64,000 nt of DNA from Gerris lacustris (Eukaryota > Arthropoda > Insecta > Hemiptera > Gerridae), in contig OX578285.1 in assembly GCA_951217055.1 (NCBI GenBank), positions 47,866,024-47,930,023 of the forward strand, in the 5' to 3' direction. Both the position numbers and the translations under genes were made by a program. Of the stretch, positions 33,494 through 44,872 are shown piece by piece. Each line of letters begins with the position of its first letter. Positions within the stretch are counted from its first letter, which is position 1. The notes under the pieces are model-generated. The model was given only the letters and a program-made list of their open reading frames with translations. It was not told the DNA's origin and ran no database searches.

Positions 33494-34784
33494 TATTGTT
33501 TGAGTTGATTTTACCGCAACCAAAACACAAGTTTGTTTTGACAAATTGAGTAGATGTATTGGATCGATATTTATTAAAAAGATCAGTTCGGTTTTTGAGT
33601 TTGAAATTTATCGAATAAAATATAGCTGTGAACCGTTACATAGTTCCCTGGTATATAACGTTGCAAACATCTCATAATAGTTACCAATTTTTGGAGATGG
33701 CTGCAATATATTTAAAAACAATATACGGAGAAATTATTTTTGCCTTTGATATTCTCTTCCTTTAGATACAAATACCCAAATTATAATTAAAGTTACAGAA
33801 TCGGCACTTTTGTTTAACGATTAAACAAATAAATTGTAGTTGGTTCTTTGTTCTTATAACTAGGATATTTTCCGGAATTTTGAGCTTCATAATATCAACT
33901 TAGAGCCTTCACAAAAAAATAAATACAATAAAAAAAAGTCCAATCATGCACCATGACTTAATATGCGAATTTTCAAAGAAATCTGCGTATTATTGGCTTA
34001 TGATAATATAGGAAAATGTAAGTTTAGATTTGGATGGGTGAAAAAAAAAAAAATTTAGTACACAGGGGTACGGGGTACAAAAGTTAAAATAGTATATACC
34101 CTTTAAGATGCATGTCGTTGGAAAGCTCTTTAAGAGTACAGTAATTGTTGTTATGTACATTTTTTTTCATATTTTCATGTGAGATGGGGGTAAAATGGAA
34201 AAAACACTTTTTTATGCTATTTTTGACCCTAAATTGTAGACATTTGACCCCTAAATGGACTCCAAAAATTCATCCTTTCTTTTGATATTATTGAAATTTT
34301 AGAATTTGTTTGGATTTTTTAAGTGTATTTTTTAGGGTGAGATATCGTCTGGAGTGACACATACATATACACATATACATAATACATACATACACACATA
34401 AAAAAAGTTTTAAACTTCAGGAATCGATTAAGAATGGTCTAAAACGGATTTCCATAGAGAAAAGTTTCAAAAATTTGAATTACAAAAATTATGAAGTTAT
34501 TGCAATATGAATTATTGCAATGGCTTAATTTTTTTTCGAAAATTCGCTAGAACACCAGTATGTTATTATCATACTGTTGTTTCAGAACTCAGCTCGAAAC
34601 TTTTTGACAGAAAGAAGACAACCCTCTGTAATTGTTACAAATAATAAATGACCAATGACCATACGTCGGTTCAAGAATAATTCTTACTAATTTGCGCCTT
34701 TAATAAATCTTGATTACTTATTATATGATCATATTAGGTAAGTATAAAATTAACTAGTACTTAATTTAAAATAAGGTTTCGGGC
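33494..34784. other. Unassigned DNA
   Basis: AT-rich with a CATA-rich stretch at 34360-34400. Style (GATGCATGTCGTTGGAAAGC, GAGATATCGTCTGGAGTGAC) suggests old repeat DNA, but I found no partner within the window. Confidence 0.4.
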
Positions 34785-35024
34785 ACTTCTTTAGATTGTA
34801 ACTCCCCTTATTTAAAAACCAGAGGGGAGTAACAATCTAAAGAAGGTGTATGGAATGTTCTTCTTTAGACTGTTACTCCCCTTATAAAAACAGAAGTGTG
34901 ATATTCCTTTGTCCCAATGTAAATTGGACTTATCATCCCTTTGTCTTAATAGTTGTTTAGTTAAAGTCATTTATATTCTAAAAAAAACAAAGGGGAGTAA
35001 CAATTTAAAGAAGTGGCATATTCT
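34785..35024. mobile_element. MITE family K, copy 2 (compact)
   Basis: 240 bp with ends ACTTCTTTAGATTGTAACTC and GAGTAACAATTTAAAGAAGT. GGC is present on both sides (34782-34784, 35025-35027). It has one internal hairpin unit, then ACAGAAGTGTGATATTCCTTTG and AATGTAAATTGGACTTATC. This is the simplest form of family K. Confidence 0.85.
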
Positions 35025-36070
35025 GCTCATTGCAGGCATCAACAGACCTAAAATAAAAATTACAAAAATACATTAATAAAGCTGTAACTAATTTATCAAA
35101 AACTATTAAATCATTTCATTAGAATGCTTTTTATCCGTCTTAAAATGAATGGTATTTTTTAATTTTGTATTGTAGAAAGCTTCAAGGTAATTTTACAAAT
35201 TTTACTTCAAGGTAGAAACTTTTTTTGATGGGGTTGCGATGAATTCATATTATAACTTATTGGAGGACATGTTATCTATTGTTTATAAAAAATATTATCT
35301 ATTTTGCTTTATAAACAATGACTTGGAGGAAATACTATTTCCCCTCCATGTTTTTATATATTATTTTATTTTATTTATTTGACAAATTGTTAAAATGTTC
35401 TTTATTTGTAATAATGAATAAATCTTATGTATATATTTTAAAAAAGAATTTAGGTTTTCACTTCAATTTACCCCATTACATTTTCAATTAAATAATTCAT
35501 AATAAATAAGCCAGCTAAACTAACCGACATATATCCACCCATTGGAGTTCATCTGATAAGCCTATAGATTTCATTATTAAATTAAAAATAATTATCATTC
35601 CTATTAAATTAAATTAATTTTAAATGTGTATTTTTGGTCTTGATGGAAGTTTGGGCTTCAATTTATTCCCATATCTTTTGAATTAATTTATACAACTCAG
35701 TTAAAAGAATACTTGTAAAAATTCAGTTCACATCAATTCAATGAAACTATATTTTCATTTGTATTCAATTTGATTTAGTTTATCTTTAAATTCAAACGAA
35801 TTTTTACAGTCTAGGTTACATTAAGAAATTTGGAAATGTTATAAATAGGTGTGTTTATGATACTAATAATAAGCTGGAAACAGATGATCTGACTGAGGAT
35901 CATGATCATGTATAAATTATTTATATTGTACATGTGTATTTCATATTGTAGATATTATGGGTAATTTTTCTAACTTATTTATGGACTCGAGGTTAGGTAA
36001 AAATATAATTCTTTTATAAAGCAATTTAATAGTTTTTGATTAGTAATAGCTTTATTATTGTGATGTTTTT
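35025..36070. other. Unassigned AT-rich DNA
   Basis: No gene or repeat partner. GTTTATAAA.AATA..ATTTTGCTTTATAAACAATGA around 35280-35322 is a weak inverted repeat. Confidence 0.4.
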
Positions 36071-36111
36071 ATTTATTTTAGATATGCCCATTCGGCATAT
36101 CTAAAATAAAT
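36071..36111. repeat. Perfect 18-bp-arm hairpin
   Basis: ATTTATTTTAGATATGCC and GGCATATCTAAAATAAAT are exact inverses around a 5-bp loop (CATTC). AACTGCTAGTTAATT-type inverted words follow at 36155-36225. Confidence 0.95.
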
Positions 36112-36259
36112 AATATATTTTGCCCGCAATGGGCGAAATATAACCTTATTTTAAAGTAACTACTAGTTAATTAAATTAACTGCTAGTTGGTTAACTTTTT
36201 TGTTTAAATTAACTGCTAGTTAATTTGATACTTACCTTTTATGCTACAATAATACTTAC

Positions 36260-36831
36260 TAACTTAATCGGGTCCTCTTCTACCTGTAGTTGTAGAGGAT
36301 GACCAAGATGATTTCCAATTTTCATTTGGACATGGTCCTTGCTTTTTGGAGAGACGATCCTCGATCTGCCAGGGTGGATGTGAGGGGGGGGGGGGGGGAT
36401 GATCTTTTTCCTTCACACCTTTACTTCTAGGACTTTCTTGGGCAATCTCTCCTTGTCTATTCTTTGCAAGTGCCCGAACCAGCGTAACTGGCCATTTTTT
36501 TACTGAGTGTAGGATAGGCTGCACTTCCAATTCCAGCTTTATGGTGGTATTTTTGATTCTGCTCTTCGAGTTTTACGGCTGCTCTTCTTAGGTATCTTAT
36601 CTCTGTAGCCTCATTTCTTTCTTTTTCGTTTGTGCTCATAACTCGCATCCGTACGCCGTTTTTCAAGGTAGGGACATAAACTGCCTTATATACGATCTGT
36701 ACAAACGATCGTTTTCTTGCAAATTCTATTTTCCTTTTGGTTACATTTAATTTTTAGAGCTTCGGGATTACGAGAAATTGGCTCGTAGATCTTTAGCCTA
36801 ATGGAGGGGCTGCCTTCACAAAGCTTATAAT
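36260..36831 (-). pseudogene. RTE-like LINE reverse transcriptase, C-terminal fragment
   Basis: On the minus strand from about 36710 downward the frame reads YKAVYVPTLKNGVRMRVM, then NEATEIRYLRRAAVKLEEQ. This matches the C-terminal part of insect RTE-like polymerases (Y-K-x-V-x-x-P-T-L-x-x-G, then A-x-E-M-R-Y-L-R-R). After a frame shift near 36500 it continues to a TAA near 36267, with a G-run (36386-36400) inside it. The preceding minus-strand frame is cut by the hAT at 36832. A second, shorter copy of the same tail lies at 38740-38895. Confidence 0.7.
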
Positions 36832-37969
36832 CAGAGACCTTCAAAATGTAGCATTTATTTTTATGAAATGTGGCACTAAAAAGTGTGGCAATATGGCACT
36901 TATTTTTGCCAAATGTGGCATTCATTTTAGCTAATGTGGCATTTATTTTTCAACTTTCTACCCCCCCCCCCCCCCTCTCCCCTTTCCATTGTAAAAGGGA
37001 TATTAAATTGTGCAACTTAAGTCCTATTAACTACATTATTACAATTTACAGGTATTTACAATACCCTACAATGACCCACATTGAGCAGTAATGAGCTAGA
37101 GCTAATGACTCTTAATCCTTAGGGTAGTGACACACTTCACCACCCGGGTGGCGCCACCTTGTTGCCTTGCTTCCCACACCGGTTTTCCGCCACCCGAGTT
37201 TTTACTTTTTTCGGGCAGTCGTGAAATGGACCCTGAGGAGATAGCTGTGCATGCATATCATTATGTGGAAATAAGAAGGAAAAAAGGCGTTTTTGGGTTC
37301 TTCGAATAATTTCAGATAAAAAGAATATCTACTATAGTTAGTTTCATACTGTGTATCTACCCCGTATCAAAGAGGACAGTAACAATTTTTGCTAAATGTC
37401 GTGTGGAACTTTCAATGAATTGCTTAGAATATTGAAGAACAGTTAGACCAGTAAAGACACTTATATGAGGGATCCAGTTTGCCCCTGATTTGATTGAAGG
37501 AGTGGGGACTGAGTGGCAGTGGCTTGGATGGCAACGTCTGACAGGTTCAATTGAAAACAATGGGCTGACCAGGTGGCGCCACCTACAGGTAGCGGCTAGA
37601 CAGAGGGACGGTGGACCGGGTAGTGCTACCCGGCGTGTGGCGCCACCTTGTGTGGTAGGTTGCATTCTATTCACATTGGTGATTGGGTAGCACCACTCGA
37701 GTGGCGCTACCCGAATGACGAAGTGTGTCACTACCCTAAGATAGGAATCCACTGCCCTGCAAGGGCGTATCTTACCTGGTTTTATGGGTTGTAGCAGAAC
37801 CCCTTAGAATATTAGAATATTTCTATTTTTTTCTCAGAACTTGGCCCAAATAAGGCAAAATGTGTGGCATTTTACCGAAAATCGGCAAAATGTGGCTTTT
37901 TACCGAAAAATAGGCAAAATGTGGCATTTTAGTATGGCGCCATGGCAAAAAGGCATTTGAAGGTCTCTG
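36832..37969. mobile_element. hAT element splitting the LINE fragment
   Basis: Ends are CAGAGACCTTCAAAATG and the inverse CATTTGAAGGTCTCTG. A perfect 8-bp repeat CTTATAAT lies at 36824-36831 and 37970-37977. Both subterminal regions repeat AATGTGGCAT/GGCAAAATGTGGC words. Removing it in thought lets the minus-strand frame pass from 37978 into 36823 without a stop over about 40 codons. It contains a nested MITE at 37119-37739. Confidence 0.92.
37119..37739. mobile_element. Nested inverted-repeat element (possibly Harbinger-like)
   Basis: Inverted ends TTAGGGTAGTGACACACTTC and GAAGTGTGTCACTACCCTAA. Subterminal GGGTGGCGCCACC words occur several times in both orientations (37146, 37561, 37640, 37700). 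A short frame MDPEEIAVHAYHYVEIRRKK (from 37227) resembles the acidic-then-basic leader of PIF/Harbinger nucleases, but it stops after 27 residues. TTA and TAA at the ends are consistent with Harbinger but do not form a clear duplication. Confidence 0.8.
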
Positions 37970-37999
37970 CTTATAATAGGCAAGCTCCCCTGCAACTTC

Positions 38000-38428
38000 A
38001 AGGCCAGATGATGTTTCACTAGTCCTTTACTCCTTGCAACGCTGACATTTTATTAGGTCAGCCTTCAAGAATGCAAAGATACCTCTTCCTTTTACAAACA
38101 TTGTGACCGGCTTTGACCGAGTTTGATGCAATAATAAATAACCTAAATTACCATTCGTTTATCATCAGGTAATGTAGATTCATCCTTTCCATTATTTAAA
38201 TCCAACTATTAAAACCCGTATTATAAGTCATAACGATAGTATATTTTATAACAATAAGTTATAAAAACAAGGATATTTAATAAACAAAGTTATCAACTTT
38301 GCTTTGAATTTTTTCATCCTGAACCTTGAGATATTTGTTGTTTGTTAAATTGAAACGTTTATTTTTAGTCGGAACGATCAAAGTAAATGATAACCATCTT
38401 TCTGACGCTTGTATCTCTTCTGTTATTT
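38000..38428. other. Unassigned DNA
   Basis: The first about 40 bp continue the LINE-side frame noted above. The rest shows nothing recognisable. Confidence 0.4.
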
Positions 38429-38505
38429 AGGGTTTCGCTGGTAAAACAAAAAAAAAAAAAACCGTATAGTTTCGTTCCTGTGTCTCTCTGTAATTTCATC
38501 TACCA
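38429..38505 (+). mobile_element. Family F fragment, copy 2
   Basis: AGGGTTTCGCTGGTAAAAC, A-run, CCGTATAGTTTCGTTCCTGTGTCT matches the left end of family F at 19823 (GGTTTCGTAGGAAAACC..TTATAGTTTCGTTAATGTGTCT). Only about 75 bp is kept. Confidence 0.6.
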
Positions 38506-38739
38506 TTTCACAATGGCCTTACTTTATTGTATTGCATTTATTGGACATTCTTACGGTGTGAGTCGACCGAAAATGAATTGACCTTATTATCACAAAGTTT
38601 TTCTAATTGTTATTGTGTGGTTACAATAAGATTTTTAATCTAGATTCGGTACGCTCCGTCGGAAGTAAAAGAGGTGTTTTTGAAAACCTGAACTGCAGAA
38701 AATTACTTCCAAGTTTTTATTACGGAGGAAAAGGATGTT

Positions 38740-38895
38740 TTGGACACGGTCCTTGCTGGTTGGAGAGACGATCCTCGATCCACCAGGGTGGATGTGATGA
38801 TATCCATCCAAGTCGTCTTTCTCCTTCCACCACAACTTTGCTTTTAGGACTTTTTTGAGCAATATCTCTTCGTCTATTCTTTCCAAGTGCCCGAA
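38740..38895 (-). pseudogene. RTE-like LINE tail, second copy
   Basis: GGTCCTTGCT..TTGGAGAGACGATCCTCGATC, CCAGGGTGGATGTGA, TTCTAGGACTTTCTTG-like and TCTATTCTTT.CAAGTGCCCGAA match 36329-36478. On the minus strand MERIDEEILLKKVLKAKLWW fits the R-M-D-E-x-R-x-P-K-K-V-L-E-A-K segment of RTE-like polymerases better than the first copy does. Confidence 0.7.
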
Positions 38896-39424
38896 AATAA
38901 TGATTCCTAAAGGATGTTAAGAGGGCGTGGAATTGCCTTATACTCTTGTTGCCTCGTGAGGGACTGGGGGCCCTGAGTAATAGTAAGGGCTGTGAATGGT
39001 CATCCACGAGGAAGGCCCGAGCCGCTCATGATCGATTTTATATTTATAGAGCTATGTTACGTCCTCACCTTTCCCACCCTTGGGAAACCTGAAATATCTG
39101 CGTCACTTGCAGGCGCAAAGCAAACTTTATCCCCTGCTTAAATAGTAAATAGCATAGTCAAACAAATAATTTTAATATTCCAAAATATCATTCGATATTT
39201 TTATCGTCAGTATTTAGTTTCAAGACTAATTAAAAGGAACCATATAATTCTAATTAACGTTTATCTTAGTAAAAGCACAAATTAATTAAATGATTGTTTT
39301 GCCTAATTTTGTAAAAACAAAAAAGGTATTCTTCAGATTTCCATTTTATGCTGAAAAAATATAAAACAGAGACGTGATAAGAGAAAAGATTTGTAACTTG
39401 TATCACCCTCCAGTTAGACTGGTT

Positions 39425-39606
39425 CTCATCCTCTAGACTCTAGGCTTTATACTCTAGGCCATAGACTCTAGGCTATATAGGCTCTAGGCTCTAGACTCTA
39501 GGCTACATAGGCTCTAGACTCTATACTCTAGGCTCTATACTCTAGGCTCTATACTCTATACTCTAGTCTAGGCTCTAAACTCTGGGCTATAGGCTCTAGG
39601 CTCTAG
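39425..39606. repeat. CTCTAGGCT/CTCTAGACT low-complexity tract
   Basis: Irregular tandem words of 7-10 bp (CTCTAGACT, CTCTAGGCT, CTATACTCTAGG), every one containing CTA. Confidence 0.95.
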
Positions 39607-39674
39607 ACAGCGATATCCTCTCAAGCCTGGTTAACCACAAAAGAAGAAAGAGAAATTTACTAATTAAAATTCTT

Positions 39675-40025
39675 AATTTCAGAGACTTAAGACATTAATA
39701 GTTTGTGTTTTTGTGTGATGATAACTTGAGTAACAAGCGATGGATTTGTAAGCAACACAGGTACATCTCAGCATCTCCGACAAATGTATAGTTTTTGGAA
39801 TTTTCATACTTATAATTATTTCAAGATGGCTGCCAATATGGCGGACGACTAAAAAGAGTTTTTAGTCAGCATGACGTGTTATATTTCGTTTTAAAGATCT
39901 CGAAGAGTAGGAAAAGAATATGTACGCAACTATTGTTACAAAAAAATGTTGCCGGCATTTTTAAAAAAATGTGGGAAATAAGTGTGCTAAAAATAAGTTT
40001 ATGCTTTTATGGCATGTTACATACT
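39675..40025 (+). mobile_element. Dispersed family G, copy 2
   Basis: See the copy at 30685 for shared landmarks. This copy keeps GATGATAACTTGAGTAAC, a word also found in family H (21760), and ends near GCTTTTATGGCATGTTACAT. Confidence 0.78.
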
Positions 40026-41007
40026 AGTGATCCGGCGCTAAAAGAACTCGCGTAGAATAAATCCATTCTGCTTCTATATGTGTCATATTTGTTTTAAATA
40101 CCAGGAAATATTTTTCGGGGATACACTTCTTTACAGTTTCCTAATTACCTGTAGATATGTGACATACTATATTTAAGCATTAACTTTTTTCAATTCCCAC
40201 ATTTCGGTCATATTTGTTTTAAAAATACTGCCACAGAATGGACATTTTTTAATTATAGTTATATAATTATGCTACAAGATCTAGGTTCACCAGATCTTCA
40301 TTCTCCCAGCTGCTTCTCAGAATAGCTGTAAGTTCCAAGTGACAAATGTGCCAGGTTGCTTGTTAGTAGCTGTGTTTTCTAACCGGAACCGGTAGGCCGT
40401 GGTGGTAGTTGGCATTTGACTAGGACTAGGGAACTATAGGAACAAGCCTAGCCAGTCAGCCGGGATACCACTATGGGAACAGGTTCAGTTTCACTTTTAC
40501 TCGCATCTCCCGACTTCAAGGTCGGTCGATTTAGTCCTCTCTTACAGCATAACTTAGTAGAGCCGTAGTATTATGTTTTTATGGCCTGTTGACCTAGGTA
40601 ATACTAAAGGATTTCCTTGTAACGTTTGTTTTTCACGATTGTAATAACAGTTCTATTCTCTATGATTGGTACTTACGATTCCACAAGTTAAGAATTCTTT
40701 ACACGTATTCTTCTACTGCAATACTAGATGCTGTTATTTTCGTTCTTTAACAGCGGGTGTTATAACTTCTTGTTTGTTGTGCAAGAAAGAGGCCTTGGTT
40801 TTCAATTCACGATTATAATTTATTATTTTGTTTAAATTTCAATCATTCGTAAACAAAGTTTTACCATTGTGAATCATAGTCGTCGATTTGAAGTACTTAC
40901 CTGCTGGAAACACGCATCTAACCTTGATGTGTGGTGGGTGATGCCTTTATAAAACACCGATTAAGAGCTATGCAGTCGCAGTGATCTTTACCTACGTGTA
41001 GTCTATT
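40026..41007. other. Unassigned DNA, partly GC-richer
   Basis: A patch at 40270-40560 is less AT-rich (CCAGCTGCTTCTCAG, AACCGGAACCGGTAGGCCGTG). No coding frame or repeat partner was recognised. Confidence 0.4.
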
Positions 41008-42100
41008 CAGTGGCGCACCCAGGATTTATTTTTGGGAGGGGCACAGATAAAAAAATAAGGGGGGGGGGATGTAATGTGGGCTTAGCATAATCACAGACAA
41101 TTAACCAGTCTATTTCTTTGTTCTTAAATTACTTCATATCAAGGGTGGATCCAGCCAATTTTGAAGGGGGGCTGGGCTCTCTTTTAGGGGGGTCCGGGGG
41201 TCCTCCTCCGGGAAAATTTTTATAGTTTACGTTACTTGAAAACGTCTTTTGAGTCTATTCTAAGAGCATCTAAAATGTTATTATATATAAATAAATTTAA
41301 GTTTTTTATGTACGGGACATGAAGACCGGGGTATTTTATTTAATCAAAATTATATATACTAATAATATTTTATTATTAAAAGTTGTACATTATATAATAG
41401 ATTAATGTTTTATTTTAGTAGCCAGAAAAATAAATTGGTACATTTTAAAAATATTTTAGTTATGTGAATTAACAAAAAAAAACAAAACAAAAAAAAAAGC
41501 AATACGTACGCCAAATGTTTTGAGTTTAACAGAAATTAGCTGATAGTATTAGGTTAAAAATAAACATAGTAGGAGTAGGGTATATAATAATCCAGTCAAT
41601 AAGTACAAAAAATAGTCTTCCTTACGAAAGGTCGGGTATCTGCAATTTTTAAAATCTTATTCTACAATTGAACCCGTTTCCAAATTCATTAATATTAATC
41701 ATTCGATAATTAAGAAATATTCTAATGACTGCTACTAACTATATCTTCATTTTAAACACCAAAAAAAATATGTCGGGCAAAACTAGGTAGATTATTACTT
41801 ATTTATTAAGTGATACTGACTTATTTAAAATACTTACTTATTTGTATACTTAAATTATGAGTCTATGGCTTTGGAGTAGGGGGGGGGGGGGGGGGGGGGG
41901 GGCACATCTTAAAAGCCAAAAAAATATGTCGGGCTAAACTAGGTATATAATTACTTATTTATTTTTTTGACTATCACAACACTATTACTTTAACACGTGC
42001 TGCGGAATTGCATACTTAAATTTTAGGTCTGGCTTTGGGGGGGGGGGGGGGGGGGGGGCACGTGCCCCCCCCCCCCCCCCCCCCCCTGGGTGCGCCACTG
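41008..42100. mobile_element. hAT-type element with perfect target duplication and poly(G/C) tracts
   Basis: Ends are CAGTGGCGCACCCAGG and the inverse CCTGGGTGCGCCACTG. AGTCTATT flanks both sides (41000-41007, 42101-42108). It is 1,093 bp with no transposase. Runs of more than 20 G at 41879, about 20 G at 42028, and about 20 C ending 42086 lie inside. A segment (CAAAAAAAATATGTCGGGC..AAACTAGGTA) is duplicated at 41760 and 41919. Confidence 0.95.
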
Positions 42101-42904
42101 AGTCTATTGATTAAATTATATCAAGGAACGTTAGCCAACACACAATATTAATAATATAAAATCCAAATGCCACTGAGTCACTTGCTCATCACGATATCTT
42201 TAAAACCACTGGACCTATGACCATGGAATGTTGTAGAAAGAAATTTTTCTTTGCACTTATAGGTGCACGCTAACAAATATTTTTACGATCCACCATCTTG
42301 ATTCAACATGACAGCCATTTACATGCGAAATTCCGCATTACGATATTGCGGAAACGATGGCACTAAAACCTCGAAATGTGAAAATCAGTTTCCTTTCATG
42401 ATACAAACAACTTTGGTGTAAAAACTCGGTTGCTTCTGTAGGTACTCCCGCTTAGTAAAATAATTGTTTTGTTTATTGACGGTAGTTTAGTAACCAGTCA
42501 AAATAAAATAAAAAAAACACATGGAAAATTACACAATCTTGTAGCGAAGCATATGGAAATCCAGCTAGTTTGATAATATAAATCGTGATTTAAGGTAGAT
42601 CTATTCAAAACAAATATTTAAACATGAGTCAGCCCCATCCAACGAGATAAGATGATGTGGTGCAAGGTCGAAGAGATTTGGAGTATCAAATTGAATAGAG
42701 AACTCAACAATAAAATCCGAATATCTTTGGCCTTGTTTGTTTTTTTGGTGTCGCGTGCAAACCGAGGTTAATTATCGGTAACACGTAATAAACAATTGAA
42801 CCACTTTGCATGTGAACAAAATCAAACCAAATACCAACTGTGTGTAAATAAATTAAACTACTTTACATTTCATCAATGTCTCTTCTACAAAATATACATT
42901 TTTT
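42101..42904. other. Unassigned DNA
   Basis: GAAACGATGGCACTAAAACCTCGAAA near 42350 resembles GGAAACGATTGCACTATAACCTTGAAA at 45451, so part may be old repeat. Otherwise nothing was recognised. Confidence 0.4.
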
Positions 42905-43815
42905 ACTTTCTCATAATATTAGGAGAAAGTATTGTGATGGTGATGGAGCGAAAATTCCATTTTGATGGATTCACACGTTTTGAGGTCCCCTGGGTCCAAA
43001 AAGTGTTTTTTAGGGTCCGTAGGCAAAACCAAGGACCCTTATATTTTCCTGCGTGTGTCCTGTCGCCTGCTCTCACGGCTACACCTTTCGTCCTATCACT
43101 TTGAAATTTGGCATATATGTGTCTTGTACCTGCCCACATATTTTAAAAATATAGCGACTTAAAAAAATATATTTTTAAAAAATATTAGGGTAAAAAAAAC
43201 TTAAGGGTTATTTTTTTATTTTTATTTTTTTCGACACCGTGAGGGGTATCATATGAAAGGGTACGTCGAGCTGATTACAAAAATATATAATTCTTTGGTT
43301 ATAACTTTGATAGGGCGAGCGTAGGCAAGTTTGAAGTGGGTGTGAAACGTGCCCCCCCCCCCCCCTTCTATCTCGCTTATGTGAAGTGCAAAAAATCAGA
43401 AAAAAATCCTGAACATTCTTCGACCAAAAGTAAAGATACCACTTTTTGGAAATTTCGAAAAAAATATTATTTTATTTTTTATTGACAAAATACGTTTTTT
43501 TTTTATAACTATGGTGTTTTCGGTGTATTTATATGGTTGTAGTCCGGTTCAGTGGCAAAAAAATACTTTATCAGAAGTTTGTTTATGTGTTTTGGAGAAT
43601 ATCAGACCCATAGGATAGTTCAAAGTAAGCTCTTTAGCATTTTAAAAAACACCATCAATAGGGTACTACTTAAACTATACAGAGTTGCCTACGGTCCCTA
43701 ACTGTGTGCTGATTAGCACACACTTGACCTGTTTATTTAAAAAAAAAAATGTCTGTCTGTACAGCCTGGAGCTTAAACTACTGGGCCAATTTTGACGAAA
43801 TTTTGCGTACATGTT
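42905..43815 (+). mobile_element. Dispersed family B, copy 3, split by element F
   Basis: The left part (42905-43020) has TACTTTCTCATA, GAGAAAGTATTGTGATGG, TTTTGATGGATTCACACG and GAGGTCCCCTGGGTCC. The right part (43736-43815) resumes with AAAAAATGTCTGTCTGTACAGCCTGGAGC, CTACTGGGCCAATTTTGACG and GCGTACATGTT. Between them lies family F copy 3 plus about 35 bp with a small TGTGTGCT/AGCACACA hairpin. The right end is lost at the palindrome at 43816. Confidence 0.8.
43023..43698. mobile_element. Family F, copy 3, nested in family B with TA flanks
   Basis: The left end GGGTCCGTAGGCAAAAC and right end GTTGCCTACGGTCCC are inverted, with TA on each side (43021-43022, 43699-43700). The 676-bp interior has CCTGCGTGTGTCCTGTCGCC, TTTGAAATTTGGCATATATG, GGGGTATCATATGAAAGGGTA and a C-run at 43352-43366. 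The TA flanks and this end style fit a Tc1/mariner-type MITE. Confidence 0.82.
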
Positions 43816-43892
43816 ACGTTCAAGCGATAGTCGCCCAGCGCCTATCGCTAAACACTCCAGCGATAGGCGCTGAGCGACTATCACTTGAACGT
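43816..43892. repeat. 77-bp palindrome (34-bp arms, 9-bp loop)
   Basis: ACGTTCAAGCGATAGTCGC..CAGCGCCTATCGCT pairs with its inverse at 43859-43892 with two mismatches. It interrupts family B copy 3 right after GTACATGTT. The arms contain GCGATAG and CGACTATC words, which are inverse to each other within one arm. Confidence 0.95.
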
Positions 43893-44387
43893 ATATCGCT
43901 GGAGTCGCCTCTAGGAAAATAAAGCTTGTGTTAACTCAATTATTTTCTCCTGCGGTTAATGGTTTGTGTTTTAGTGAAATGTAACCTAGTGATTATTATC
44001 TGAACGGGACCAAAATAACCAGTAAATCAGAATTTAAAATGCGGAATAGATAAAAATGTCTGATCTCAAATATACATGGGGTTTATCATTTTCAGATAAT
44101 CTGTTGTTTCGACAGTCTGACCTTGATTTTTGAGATACACGTATCTCGTTATATTATACAGAATAATAAAGTCAAATGTTTTTTCTATTAGTTGATTCCC
44201 TGCTATTATGTTTACCTACGATTTTTTTTTACCCTGCTATTATGTTTACGATTCAAGGCTTACTGAAATCGATTGAGTGTTTCACCAAATTTTTTAGGAA
44301 GTTATACTTACCTACTAAACGAATCCAAGCGGGTATTTTTTTTTAAATATTAGCTCTATTATTATCTTTATTTGATTTTATTATTTT
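43893..44387. other. Unassigned DNA
   Basis: A CCCTGCTATTATGTTTAC word is repeated at 44199 and 44232. No gene recognised. Confidence 0.4.
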
Positions 44388-44780
44388 TTACTTTCTTCTA
44401 TACGCAGTATATGTAGAGAGAAATTATTGTTACGCCTAAATTCCATTTGGAGATTTTTGATGGTCCTCCGAGTCCAAAAAAGTGATTTTTAAAAAATGAT
44501 TTTTAAAAAATGATTTTTAAAAAATGAGAGCCCGACGTCTATTGTAGACGTGAGGGGCCCAAATTACTGGGCCGATTTCGATGAATTGTTTTTTTTTTTT
44601 CTGAGAAACTTGGAGGGTGAGATGCCGGGTTCATTTCCATGCCATGGAGGAGATATTTTTATGGTAAATTGTGATAAAATGTTCAATAATAATTAAATGT
44701 AACCACGGAAACTCTAAACATATAATAATCGGAATACACCGGAAAATTAATTGGTTCGATATATTATGAACGTGTGATCA
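44388..44780 (+). mobile_element. Dispersed family B, copy 4 (shortened)
   Basis: TTACTTTCTTCTATACGCAG, GAGAGAAATTATTGTTACG, GAGTCCAAAAAAGTGATTTT, GGGCCGATTTCGATGAA and ATGCCGGGTTCATTTCC (the degraded B-box-like site) are recognisable. A GATTTTTAAAAAAT unit is repeated three times at 44482-44523. About 200 bp of the middle is missing. Confidence 0.75.
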
Positions 44781-44872
44781 CTGATCACGTACGAGTTGAA
44801 TCGGATAGATTTTTTTTTTTTTTTTATCCATAAATAAAACATTTAAGTGGTATCTATAAAATATAAAATTAA

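Noticed and set aside
36832..37969. Single long gene on the minus strand through 36686-36925 and 37357-37752
   Set aside because: These frames cross hAT and MITE ends and are made of repeat sequence. The only coding relic is the LINE tail outside the hAT.
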